Part shown: positions 14,080 to 26,201 of the stretch, in pieces | How positions within the stretch are numbered: the first letter of the stretch is position 1 | Layout: each line of letters opens with the position of its first letter | The notes under the pieces: generated by a model | What the model saw: the letters and a program-made list of their open reading frames with translations, nothing else | Databases searched by the model: none | Told to the model about the DNA's origin: nothing | Position numbers and translations under genes: made by a program | Source: Glossina fuscipes | Taxonomy: Eukaryota > Arthropoda > Insecta > Diptera > Glossinidae | Reading direction: 5' to 3' | Length of the DNA: 64,000 nt | NCBI RefSeq assembly: GCF_014805625.2 | Contig: NW_023998455.1 | Location: forward strand, 7,093,834 to 7,157,833

Positions 14080-14435
14080 AATACCCTACACCATTCTGCA
14101 CTTATCCGTATATCGACTTTTCAAAGTAAGACGTTAGATGGGAAGGGGTCGAAGGAGTTGTCCCGGTCCGAATCATTTTCGATAGCATTCATCCATGGGC
14201 CAGAACACAAATTTCATCAAAATATATCAAAAATTGCGGCCTACAAGTTGATCACACAAGAAAACGCGGATATGCGGACAAAGGGACAGACAAGCTTAAT
14301 TCAGAAAGTGATTCTGAATCGATCGGTATACTAAAAGGTGGACTTATTTCATATCCTTCTGATGGTGGTATATATGCACACAAACTTTATATACCCAAAA
14401 TTACACCAAAATTTGTGTAGGGTGTAATTATTGAT
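14080..14435 (-). repeat. Family A repeat, minus-strand copy
   Basis: Reversed block order: a cttttcaaag-like block, cattttcgatagcattc, atttcatcaaaatatatc, aattgcggcc, ggacaaagggacagacaag, the core attcagaaagtgattctgaa and finally gtgtagggtgta. taccctacaccat also occurs at the left edge (14083), so this copy is flanked by inverted ends. Confidence 0.7.
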
Positions 14436-14935
14436 TGGTTTGTAATCATAATACACAGAGCCCTGTAACATATCCAATAAACAATCGCAAACTGCATATC
14501 TTAGATCTTGCCTAGTCGTGGATTATTTCACCGATTGAACTTGCCCTTCTAAGTAAGGTTTTTTATAGTTTCTAAAGTTGTAATCGTAACCCTAAAGTGC
14601 GAATCAAGAGATTTCTACAAAAAAGACGGTTTCCCCAGTCTTCGTAATTAAAGTGTAATTCTACCTTGAGAACTCGAAATAAGTCGTAACTGTTTCGAAT
14701 TTATTTATGATAAATCAGCCAATGCGTTGGAACCAATTTTTGTAAAAAAAAGAAAATTTAACAACAAAATGGTGACCTGAGAGCTGCCGCAAAACAGAAA
14801 ACTTTTTCATTGCATCTCCTTGTGCGTATTCTTGTGCAAAAATGCATGATTTTAAATATTTTATTAGGATCTTGTATCGTTGGCATTACCTGTAATTTGA
14901 CTAAAGTAAATTGAACCAATTAACCCCAAGTGCTA

Positions 14936-15210
14936 ATGGTTAGACCCTACACCACTTGTGGTGCAAGAGTATATAAAGTTTGTGCGGATGTTTGCCACAA
15001 AATCCATGTTGAATTCAGAATCACTTTTCGCATCGATCTAAACTTGCCTATCCGTCCATCCATCTGCCTTTTATTCTTGTGTTCAACACATTTTGTCAAC
15101 CATTTTCTCATATATAGTTTGCTTTGAAAAATCGTTATATGAATAACAGCATTAAGGGAAGTGAGGCGGGTTTTTTAAGGGAGCGCCACGTTTCACTATA
15201 GTATTGTCAC
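14936..15210 (+). repeat. Family A repeat, plus-strand copy
   Basis: It starts with accctacaccacttgtggtg, has the core attcagaatcacttttcgca and cgatctaaacttg, then tccgtccatccat. It ends in gttatatgaataacagcatt and a cactatagtattgtcactt tail. Confidence 0.7.
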
Positions 15211-17820
15211 TTGTTTTGTTTGCAAGTTATTGCTGAATAAATAACATTTAAATTTTTTGATTTTCCTCGTAGTTAATTGACGTAAAACTTTCCGTTGTAC
15301 AGGCAGAAGGGATGAAATTAACTACTAAGGCAGAGAAGAAAAGTTTGTAAAAATGTTACTGCTAAGCAATTCTACCAATAAATAAATTATTTTCTATGAA
15401 TATTATTTTAATGGCTAATAAGTACAGCTCCTCTAATATTATTAGCTTGCGACGAATAGCCAGTGGGCAACGATTTATTTGTTCTCTTACCTTGCAGCGA
15501 ATGTAAAAACATGAAATTTATCGCATGAGATAATGCAGAAAAAGCACTTTATGATATAAATAGCTGTGACTTTATGTTTCAAGTATGGCTTAATTAGGGG
15601 CAACTAATTAAAACTTGTTACACATGCTTTTGTAATTATAAACTTTATAAGCAATTTATTCAAATCATTGCAACAAATTATAATTCATTTTTTTTTTTTT
15701 GTTTTTTTTTCTTCGACGTAAATCACATTTCTATGTTTATAATTAGCAAGCAGAGATTATTTGACGGATTTTTTTTTTTTTCTTTTTTTTTTAAATAACA
15801 ATAAGAGTCACAAGTGAAATTAGGGGGACGAGATCAGTAGTTTTAATTATTACTAATGATCACGAAAATGTTTTCGATGTAAAAAACGAAAATGAAAACT
15901 TTATGAAAAGATGTCATTAATGAAAACATCTAAATAACGCTTCGTAAAGTGAATAACATTAGTTCCGCGATTTATTGGCTTCGAAGAAATGTTATTGTAA
16001 CGTGAAGTGGATTTTGTGATTTTATATATATTTAATCGACTTTCTTTGAGAGTAAATTATCAAATATGAAATTTTCGTAATAATGCCCATCTATTCTTTT
16101 CAGCAGCAAACTAAATGAACATGTGTATCCAAAGTTTATGAATATTTTAACAAAAAAAAAAAATGCTTTTATTTTTTCAACGTTTTTAATTTAAAAATTT
16201 ACCTTCGCATCAGATCTTTTTCTTGTAAAATATCATGAGATGTCGATCAAGTCGATGATTACAAACACTTTGCTTTCCTTTTCTCCTAAGGTGTCTTGAA
16301 CTAAAGTTGTGTAAACGCTATATACTTTATCTTAATATTTTGTAGATTTAAAGGTAATATTTTCTTATTTACAAAATACTCAGTACATGCACATAAATTT
16401 TAATAAATTTATCTTGAAAATGATTAATTATTGCTTTTGCAGTTTTGTTTATCGCGATGACTAGAAAGAATTGTTTGTTTTCTAAATAATAAACTTTCTT
16501 TTGTTTATGGAACTAATTAAGTTTTGCTTACGCAATTAGTGGGGAATTTGAAAAAGTAAAAAAAAAATGAAAGTTAAAACCTGATGTCCTTAATATTCTC
16601 AGAGAAAATAAGAACACAATTCTTTTTCTCTAAAATGCAAAGTCGGCAGAATCGGATCTTTCGTCTATTGATAACAGAATGGTGATGAGTTCACTTTATG
16701 GCCAAAACTTTCGCTCGTCGAAATAATTATATTATCAGAAAAACATCCTTACAACAATGAATTTTCTGAGAACTAAACTCGTCTCTTATTTAGGTGACAC
16801 ATCTTAGGCTTTACATGACAGTGCCAACCGTGTTCTGAGTACCATCTTAGAGAAAGTACTAATGTTACTTAATCATGCGCACCTTTTGTGAGTTTTTATA
16901 ATTTAAAGCCTTGCTTTGTAATAAAATTGATATTGAGGAGATTTATTTCCTCTATTGCTCCGGAAAGTCAAAACTGACAAAGCGTTTCAAAGTCCAGGAG
17001 AAAGAAAGAAGAAAATATTATTACAAGTTACTACGTCATAACATTAGAATATGGCTTTATATCTAACTTGCGTGCAAGTTGAACGTGTAAGTTAGACTTA
17101 AGTACAGAGAGGCCCCATTTCAGGAGACTGTACAAAAAAAAACCGATTAATCAACCGATCACACCCATGATTCCATCGTTGGATGTCTATGTCAAGCACG
17201 AATACTTGTTTGCTTCGTTTGTTCTTTGCCATCACATAAAATAGACGTTTCAAGGATGTCACCGCAAATTGACTCGCGAAGTACATATTACAGACGGGAC
17301 GCAGACAAATGTCACTACACAGGCGAAGAAGAACGGTAAGGTTTAGTCTGTAGTAAACTTACAGTCTGATTGTGAGCAATGTCATTGGAACATCATGCTT
17401 TTGCTGCGAGTCAGCAGCTCAGCAAGAGATGGTCCACTGTGTTGAGTAAAAAAGGGTCAATGTGAAGACAAAGTGTCATATTTGAATTTTAATTAAAAAT
17501 TGACGCATCGTGAACCATATGTGTGTTGTAAGCAAATGTCAAACTGCTGTCCTTAGTTTTTGATATTCTGATGTCTTCATCTTAACTTTGAAAACTGAAC
17601 AATAAATCACAAACTCATTCCGTCCACTTGGCCGCTTCACTAAGGTTTTTTGCTCCTAGTTTCTTTCTCGTCTACTGCAGATTTTTTGTACCTTTTTTTT
17701 AAGTCTGGGTATAGCAGTCGTACGATGAGCTAATAGTGTGCGAGCATGTAAAGCACTTATGGAAAGGAATGTTGGCATTCGTGCTTATTTTTCCGTAAAA
17801 TATATTTTGTGTAGTTTCCT
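15211..17820. other. Noncoding, no gene recognised
   Basis: AT-rich with long T runs at about 15690-15710 and 15770-15792. No conserved frame. Confidence 0.55.
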
Positions 17821-17823
17821 CAT

Positions 17824-18015
17824 GAGTGGCCGAGCAGAGAAGAATCGCAATTGCAAAGTAAGCGTTCGCGGGTCCAAGTCTCAATGCCGTAGAGCGTACT
17901 TCGTTGTAGCCATAGTGAGTGCTCAGTCGGTAAAGCCGTGAAGCTACCGATTGGTCTTCGCATTCACTGGGCTTCGGCCATTCCCAATCTCTCTCTCTGT
18001 CTCTCTATTTCCGCA
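17824..18015 (+). mobile_element. tRNA-derived SINE-like element
   Basis: The segment gagtggccgag then gcgttcgcgggtccaagtct resembles a tRNA head, with the B-box-like ggtccaagtc at 17871-17880. It is followed by a pyrimidine-rich tail. A reversed relative at 25045-25172 shares gagtggccg and ttcgcgggttcaagcctcag. Too diverged to be a functional tRNA. Confidence 0.5.
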
Positions 18016-18678
18016 CTTCCTTCTGAACGTTACAGTAGTACACGCACATATTATGAATGATTGTTCATATCAAAGTTTTATATATATTCTAGCAAGTATC
18101 AAAATCTATTATGTCTTAAGCAGCAAAATGTTTGAACGAAAATGTAAACTTTCACCAAGAAATTTAATATCATACAGTCAACCGCTTAATATTACGCAAA
18201 CTTAGTTTTGTTACTAATTACTTTATAAACTAACGTGGCGCGTTTGCACCTACATCGCTAAGAGATTCTCATGGTAACGCACTCTATACACCGTACGCGG
18301 AAAATAGTGAAAATTACTAGAATTAATTGATGTTCTATTATTTCGAAAGTGTTGGGGGCGAAATACGATATTTCTGTGTTTTCTACGTCACAGAAGTTAT
18401 AAATTCATTTATTTTTTATAGAAATACAAAAAAACGCATACACATGCTCGTACAACTCGCACAAATGTACACGAAAAACACGTAAAAGAGAAGTGTGAAA
18501 AACAAGCTTTTCAATTAAACGTGCTGAGCTCGTTGAATGCATACCGTGCGTGTCATGTGCAACGTGTATTCGAGAGCGTAGCAGGATAACACGTTGCTTT
18601 GCAGTCAATATATGACGTTCAGTTTTCAAAATTAAAGAAGTTACATGTGCTTCTTTATCCTCTCTTAAAGCGTATGTG

Positions 18679-18702
18679 CATGTGTGTGTGTGTGTGTGTG
18701 TA
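18679..18702. repeat. (TG)n microsatellite
   Basis: About eleven TG units in an otherwise nonrepetitive stretch. Confidence 0.9.
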
Positions 18703-19632
18703 GTAATAAGGCATAAGGCTTGACAAAGCAAAGCTTGCTAAAGTCTAACAAGGAGAGGGAAAATTTATATGTATTATGAAAATTGTTTGAAAAGTTTCTA
18801 AATTTCATCTTAATTTTTCCTTTATTTTCTACTTAAGTTTCGTTAATTTGTTCTAAGGTATGCTTTGTATGTAATTAAAAGCACATTACTGATAAATTTG
18901 CTTACGTCTGTGGTGCGCATATGTTTTGAAATGAATACAAGGTTAACAAGTCAAAGAAAAATTACAACTACTTTTTTTTTTTTTTTCAAACAGCAGACAT
19001 GAAACCACAAACACGTTGCATTATATGTTGTTTACTTACACATATATGTCAAGCAGACAATAAACTTTCATAAAATATTTTTTCAATTGTTTAACAATTG
19101 TTCGCTATTGGAAATGGATTGAAAGCAAAAAAAAAAAAAAAAAAAAAAAAATTAAAACAAATCGCAAAAGATTAATCTAAGGAAAAGGAGAACAAGATTT
19201 TTGTATTCACCATTGGAAGCCAAGAGATTGCACGGGGAAGAGGTTGCTAGACACTTATTAGCAAAAGATGCATTGCGTTAATTGATTTCCAAACATCTAG
19301 TGAGAATAAGTGAAAGGGAACTCTATAACGCATAAGGCTGCTTATGACATATTCACCACGCAAGCTGAATGCATGAAAGATATCCGAGAGCATTTTGACA
19401 TTGCTCTTCAATAGCAACAAAGTTTCCATAAAGTAGGTGCGGCCAGGGTGAAGTTCTAGTCGAATTTACACGCATTCCGCGGGCCACATTATTCTGCGCG
19501 ACAATCCCGTAAAGTTCTTATGAAAACAGTCTTGAAGACTAGTGTAAGTATTCCTTCAAACGGAGCATATTTCGAATTTGATCGCCTAGCTGTGTGAAAT
19601 ATTTGTCGCGCCTTCCAGAGTATCCTTGTTTT
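18703..19632. other. Noncoding, no gene recognised
   Basis: Contains a T run near 18971-18986 and an A run of about 24 at 19127-19150. No conserved frame. Confidence 0.6.
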
Positions 19633-19950
19633 TTATACCACATGCCATGTGTGGTACGAACTAGAAGCCAAAAGACCTTGAGATAGATGTTCATTACGTT
19701 ATAACAAGCGATTCAGTATCACTTTCTGAATCGATCTATGCCTGCCGGTCAGTCCCTTTGTCTGTCGCGTCTTCAACCTACACGTCGCAATTTTTGAGAT
19801 ATATTGATGAAATTCTGCACATCGACCAAGAAAGAATGCTATTGAAAAAGTTTAAGATTGAACCACATTTTCGACCGATTCCCATATCAAGCGGTATTTC
19901 AAGAAGTCTTTATATGAATAATTGTTTAAATCGATGGGGTTTATCAACAG
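19633..19950 (+). repeat. Family A repeat, plus-strand copy
   Basis: Core gattcagtatcactttctga, then gaatcgatctatgcctg, ttcaacctacacgtcgcaat, tttttgagatatattgatga, gctattgaaaa and tttatatgaataattg. This is one of the best preserved copies of the middle section. Confidence 0.75.
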
Positions 19951-20784
19951 CAAAGATTAATTTAATACACCATAGAAAAGTTTATTAAAATTTCTTAAAA
20001 TAATTTTCTTTTTGTTCTTGTTAGGTCTTGGGCTCGCAAATAATCGCTTTCGCTAATAATGAAAAAGAAGACAACGTTTTCAAAGCTATTGCATTGAAAG
20101 GAAGCAGTGCGAAAGTAACGCACAAGTTGAACTTCATTTTTATTGCGAAAATGAAAGAATCTCCTACAATTTACAAACCATACGTTTTCCATTCACGTTT
20201 ACTGGAGGATAAAGGAGATTAAAGACAAAGACCACAACAAAGACCACAACAAACCACAGTAAGGATATAAGGAAATCGTTTGCTGAATTTAAAGACAGAT
20301 CTGGTAATTGTATGCCAAGCAAATATTTGCTACAGATCGTAAATTATTAGTAGAAATATTTTACGACTTTTTAAAGTGTTGTTGGAATGTTTCGTCACTA
20401 AAGATTCATCCCATGATTGCAGTTGCTTATATCTTCCGATTATAGCTGCCTTTCCGTCTTATTTATTTTCCTTTACTTCTTTCTGACCATCACGGTATAC
20501 GCGTATACGAGACGTATAGGAAGAGGATATTCTCATATACTCATCCAAACTTTATGTATTGCACTTGTAAGTTCCTCCGTATTCTTGCTTTTTATTGATC
20601 ATATCAAAAATTGTTCGTATTTCCCATGCTGTGCCCGCATGACTATGAAAATGATTTATTTTAACATGAAATACAAAATAATTTCACTAATAGAGCAGAA
20701 GGAGAATTAAAATATTACCAAGTAAGAAAATTGTACTCGGCTCCGAACGAATCTTTTGTACCCATCACTGTTTGATACGTGATA

Positions 20785-21212
20785 ACAATATTTAGATTTT
20801 ATGTAGTTACCGAAGCCTCTTTCTGGATGCTACCAGCGTATTGAGAAAAGTATGAAATTTCATTTTTTATTCTTGTACATGTGCCGCAAGACATGTTCAC
20901 AGAATGAACAATTTCGTTTGGGAAGTAATCTTAAGCTAAGGCCGTGTCCTTCATCCAATTTGCCTCAGTTTCAATAGCAACCCGCATGTAAGAACTTCAA
21001 GTTCTTGTGCCAGATATGATACCATTTGAGGCATTTTTTCGACCAGGAACACGTTCATCACAGGCTTTACTTAACCAGACAAACGGAAAGCGCTAAAGTC
21101 GGTTTAGAATTTAATGCTGATCGAGAATATGTATACTCTAAGGGGTGTGGAGAGCTTGCAAACACTTTGACAAAATGAATATACCGCTCACCCTTCGGTA
21201 ATGGGTATGAAA
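20785..21212 (+). repeat. Family B dispersed repeat, copy 2
   Basis: Shares the ordered blocks listed for 9295-9715. It extends further right, through a block ending gctcacccttcggtaatggg. The two copies are strongly diverged but collinear over about 400 bp. Confidence 0.6.
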
Positions 21213-22199
21213 ATGACTTGAAAATCTGTTTCCAAGTCGAAATTATCGTAAGCTAATTTATGATAAATTTTCTAAATTTTTATGATTATAAAGATGATAT
21301 ACAAAATATCGATGTATATGTGTATGCTGCCACATATTTGTTTCTACTTATCACTGTTATTAATCATTAAAGGAGAGACCTTGACACTTGGAAATTTAAA
21401 TGAAACAAAGAAAGCATCGCATTTAATATGTATTTCGTTCGGTTTGTTCTCGGGCAAGGAAATTCATAAAAATGTTTTTTATAAGAAAGTATTTTGTCAC
21501 TTGTATACAAGTTTTTTGTTGTTTTGTCTCTTTGGATGTTCGCCAGAATGTCCGATTATTTTTCGTTTCAATAGCAAGTGTTGACATTGCACGAAATTTA
21601 ATTAGTAAACTACGCACACGTCTCGAATGTATATGTAGTTCCTGTTTAGATAAATTGGCCAATGTTCCATTTGGGAAACGACAAATATTTTTCAGAAATT
21701 TATGCGAAATTTTAAGATTCTTTAAAAACAGATGATAGATCATAAAACAAACAAAAAAAAAAAAAAAAAAAAAAAACAAAAGATTAAAAAATAAAAGATT
21801 TATGACTAAGTTATGAGTAAGTTTTCATCCAAATAGTTTAGATTGACTTAACATGACTTAATTTTAGCTGCTTTTACACTATAGAAGTCATTTTTAAATG
21901 CAGTCTCACTTGCTTTGGACATTCGGACCTTCCCTTGAGTACTGTTGCCATTAATATCGATGTTGTTGCTGACGTCATATAAATTTATGCAAATTAAATT
22001 TTGTTATTATTGCTGTAAGTTTCCTTTGGCTTCTTTTCCTTTTTTTGCATATTTTCCATAACAAACAGTTAAGGAAGATTTGCTACGTGTAATGCAATCT
22101 CTCTAAGCGAATAGAAGCTTTTAATTGCATAAATACCGCAAATGACTAGAGTTTCGTACAATGCAGACGCACAAACCGGAGAAACCGTTGCGAAAATTT
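21213..22199. other. Noncoding, no gene recognised
   Basis: Open frames of about 100 codons occur on both strands over 21282-21779, but they overlap each other, are AT-driven and match no known family. An A run lies at about 21753-21775. Confidence 0.5.
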
Positions 22200-22204
22200 C
22201 TAAA

Positions 22205-22740
22205 CGAGATAGTTTTACTTTAAGAATGCAGACTAGAATTTAATACAAAGATGCGTCTTTAGTTTAGTTTAATTGATCTTAACTTTTGCATCAGCGTATG
22301 CTTATAAATGTGTTCGATACGTGTACGTGTTATTTTGGACAGATTGAAAATATCGAGGTTGTTCGGGGATCGGTTCAATTAGCTTTGTACAATCACTTTG
22401 TAATGCGGAGATTCATCTTTACTTATATTAATCGATTCATCGTTTTTCCGTTAGCTACGTACAAGTGTCAGTTTAGACATATTAAAATTACTGAGCCTTT
22501 GACAAGACTGACGATCGTTCACTTCATATTTTTTGCAAGCCTCCTTAAATACGGACACACTTGCTCTGCTCAAAGCAGAATAGAATTTCATGCAAGAATT
22601 CATCTTTAGTTATATTAATCGATTGAATCCTTTTCATTGTCGTCTGTTCATAAGTCTGCTTGGTACATACATGTGTTACTTTAGACAGGTTGAAAATATT
22701 GGGCCTTTGGCCGATTGACGTTTCATTTTAATTCCATTTT
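22205..22740. repeat. Three-unit degenerate tandem repeat, unit about 155-190 bp
   Basis: A block like tagaatttcatgcaagaatt, then catctttagttatattaatc, recurs at about 22231, 22400 and 22578. After each copy comes a second block like acgtgtta then ttggacagattgaaaatat, at about 22325, 22463 and 22675. Spacing is roughly regular. The 107-codon open frame across it is a by-product of the repeat. Confidence 0.6.
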
Positions 22741-24234
22741 TAATTCCATATTCAATTTGCACTTACAGTGAGTGACACTTGGCTTAATCCTGAGCTACAT
22801 CATCGAGGGCTTTCTTTAATCAGCAGAAGAAAGCGAATTCCATTGAGGTTCACTTTGAAAAAGTTTTGCTTCTCACTGATTCAGCTTCTATTTAAACCTT
22901 TAATCGCATTCTGGTATCTGGGCTTTTGGTTTGTGAATTTCAACTAGACATACACAAACAGACCGATACACGGAAATCATAATTGATTTTACATGACAAG
23001 CGTAATAATAAAATGAATATACCGGTTGTGTTCTTTGTAGAGATGGTTTGCTAAACGCGAAACACATGCAACACAAAGAAATTCAAATTAATTTAATATT
23101 AAAGAAATGCTCTCTTAATCCATGGAATTAAATCCAATATGTCGGTCCGTCGCAGACAGTTTAAAAAGTAATTATTGTATCAATGTAAAAATAAACATAT
23201 GAGCTTATGAAATATTGGTCATTATCCTACAATCATCAAAGAAGTCTTCGCATTGCATGTGTGACGATGTTGTCTGTATCCTCCTGACAATAGAAAGACG
23301 CCAGAGATGTTGCTATTAAAGTAATGGCAATAATAGCAATTATCCAGAAACAGCAGCAACAGTGAACAGTGAACGACCGCGAACGGTTTATTAATAGATT
23401 TACAAATGTAAAGCCAAACGCATCTATAGGTATATACGTACAGCCATATACGCATAAATAGCACATAATAGCACTCCATCATGACGATGAAGAAAAGAAT
23501 TTATGCAAGAATGTATTCAAAAACCTCAAGAGATTTACTTTTGTTTTTAATATGTTTGTGTAATAGGAGCACAAATGTGTTTATAACAAACACCATCCTC
23601 GCGGCACGAAAATTAAATATTTGGATACAAAAATATCTTAAATATTATTTTAGTTATTAATTCATAGCTGTCTTAGGAGACGCAATGGCGAAAAACAAGC
23701 AAGTTATGGTTCGCCTGCATCAGATAGTAAAAATGGTGGCTTAAATGATTAGATTATTAAAGTTGTCCAGAAATATGCTTTACAATGTCATTATATTAGT
23801 GAGGCTAAAAGCTTCTGGCAATTCCAAGAAATATTATTGACTCGATTGCCAAACCATTGTCTTAAGGAGCGATAACGTATGGCAGAATGTTTACGAACCA
23901 TGAAAAGCTTAGAATGGCGCGGAGCGATTTTTGATGAGATACCGTAGCGCTCACGCTTATCAGAATGATAGCAAATAGGTTAAGAGTCGAGTCGCGGTTA
24001 ACTCATACCGTAGAATTAATTCAAGTCCGCAAATGCGTTCGAACAGAACCATTTTATGAGCAACATGATAAGCCCGGCGCCAGATTAAATTCGATTGTAA
24101 TTTGACAGCAACTTTACGATGGAAAGATTTTTCATTCGACGGTAAGAAGAATGCATACTTTTTTGACAGCCGTGAGTTCTCTGCGTAAAGTCGGTGGTTG
24201 CGAGAGACTCCATAGAATATATATATATATTTGA
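22741..24234. other. Noncoding, no gene recognised
   Basis: No conserved frame. A short stretch near 22930-23020 weakly resembles the end of family B (atgaatataccgg). Confidence 0.5.
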
Positions 24235-24239
24235 CCGGA

Positions 24240-24320
24240 CTCATGAATTCTGAATCCATGTAAGCATATTTGTCCGTCCATACGTCCGTCTTTTTATCCG
24301 TTTGCGTATTTGTCCTTCCT
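24240..24320 (+). repeat. Family A repeat, short fragment
   Basis: A block gaattctgaatccatgtaag followed by ttgtccgtccatacgtccgt matches the core and pyrimidine-rich section of the family. Confidence 0.4.
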
Positions 24321-25044
24321 AAGCATCATCCTGGGTGCAAAAATGGAAATATCAGTTTCGAATGCGGCAACAAATAAACATATTCGGTGCGTCTAACCTT
24401 TAACCTTGTTAAAGAAGAGCTGATGGTCTCAGTTGCTAGTGCTCAGCCTAGAATATGTTGCTTGTGGGTCCACGTGAACTTTGATCAAAATAATAATACT
24501 CATGTCAACAATAAAAACAATGCTTTCAATTTGTTTTTCGATGTAATGATGAATGTAAGCAACTGTGTGTAGTCTCTTTGTGTGCTATTCAGGAACGCAT
24601 GCCTGTATATAAATCTATATATGCATATATAAAAATACATATATATGCTAGAGAGAACGTAGTGGAGCACTACGAACTTCAAGTAACTTACGCGTGTCCG
24701 TTTATTTCTGGCGTGTGACTACCTAAGGCCAAATCGATTGATGGAAATTGTTTCCACTTCTTTGTCTAAGCTAAAAATAAATGATATAAATCTTAGCCAT
24801 CTTGTGAGAGGAGCAAGTGAAGACACAACGCTTATCCTCTAATGTTTATATGCGCAAAAAGAGCTGGAGGTGTTCACTAGCGAGGGTCGTAAACGTTATA
24901 AGCAGTGAGCTTCTAAAGGGAATGAGCCTGTCTTTAGAGAAGAAATATAAAATTAAAAATATAATTTGGGTTTTGGTGAACTTCTGGTGGCTTCTTATTG
25001 TCCAACAATCTTTTGTCTTTTTTTCGGGGATGCCCCCTATATGT

Positions 25045-25172
25045 GTAACAGGATGACAATTAGAAAGAGGTAGAGAGAGGTGGAGCCAGCCTACTTGGTA
25101 TGTGCTGCAAATGGTGCCTTTACCGCACTGAGGCTTGAACCCGCGAATCTTACCTATGCGGCCACTCCTGTT
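25045..25172 (-). mobile_element. tRNA-derived SINE-like element, minus strand
   Basis: Read on the minus strand it begins near gagtggccgcataggtaaga and has the B-box-like ggttcaagcc (25131-25142 region). It then has a CT-rich body (ctccacctctctctacctct). It is related to 17824-18015. Confidence 0.55.
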
Positions 25173-26168
25173 CAAGCAATTAAAAATATTCTTAACTACA
25201 AGCAAGCACATAACCTTGAATAAGTGCTCTTTATATTCGCATTCTATTCATTGCTGCCTAAGAATAAAGTAGAACATAACATGCATACACACACACACAT
25301 ACAGATACGCCATCAATTATACGTCATTCAGCGAAGATCTCTACTTAAAGTGTACAGTGCAGAGTCTACGAATGCAACACCTGAACCAACAGAATTTGTT
25401 ACTAATGCGAGTTGCGTTTATGTGAAGAAGTTCATAACCCTGATGTTTATTTTTAAACATGAAATTTAAAAGTTTATTTATAGGTAAATACATACATACG
25501 CACACAAGTATGGAATGAAAATTGCTAGGGCTTGTACTTAATAGTTAGCAAAAGTACTGTGATTGTCGTTGTTGTTGTTCGCCTCTTATTAATAGGCCTC
25601 TTTTCCTTCATTTCGTTTGCAAACTCGACAGGAGATTGCGAAACAGAGAAAACTAGGTTACAAACTTTTTATGCGTGTCATGTGAATGACACGGTCTACT
25701 GTGCACTTTTAAGTGAAGTGCATACCAATTCCAATCATGTTTTACTTGTTTTATATAATTTCATGAGCATTCGTTTTTTTTTTTTTTCTTTATTTATTCA
25801 TTTATTTGTTTTAACCAGTGGTATATTCTTTCGCTTACTCTATAATTAGATTTTTATTTTAATTTTTTCCGTTTTTTTTTTTTTGCTTAAGTTTTGCCTT
25901 AAAAACAATGTTTTGTAACAAAGGTTCTCGCTGACGTCTTTCGCTTGTGTGTTCATTGTTGCCTGCAATTGTCCTTTTTACGTTTTACGTTGTTCTATGG
26001 TTATATGAATTGAATGCGGTTAACTAAGTAATTTGCTTGAGTTAGGTCATGGTTCGCCATCGTTTAAGGTCACTGAACTAGGATTTTTTCCCTTTCTTTC
26101 GGTTGCGCTTGTGTTAATTTGTTTTGCGTCTGACATGCAATGCTGCTGTTGTTTACGGCAACAACGCC

Positions 26169-26169
<1 letters not shown>

Positions 26170-26200
<31 letters not shown>

Positions 26201-26201
26201 T
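26170..26201. repeat. (CAGCAA)n microsatellite
   Basis: Five units of a hexamer. In one frame it would code for a Gln or Ser/Asn tract, but the surrounding frame shows no conserved protein. Confidence 0.85.

Noticed and set aside
18405..18731. 108-codon minus-strand open frame with a His-Thr tract
   Set aside because: The tract comes from a (TG)n microsatellite. There is no conserved motif.
21282..21779. Overlapping open frames of 87-118 codons on both strands
   Set aside because: They lie on opposite strands over the same bases, are dominated by AT-rich codons and match no family. The minus-strand frame begins in a homopolymer-encoded Phe run.
22286..22609. 107-codon plus-strand open frame
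   Set aside because: It lies inside a degenerate tandem repeat and has no protein motif.
24846..25211. 121-codon minus-strand open frame
   Set aside because: It reads through a SINE-like element and has no recognisable domain.
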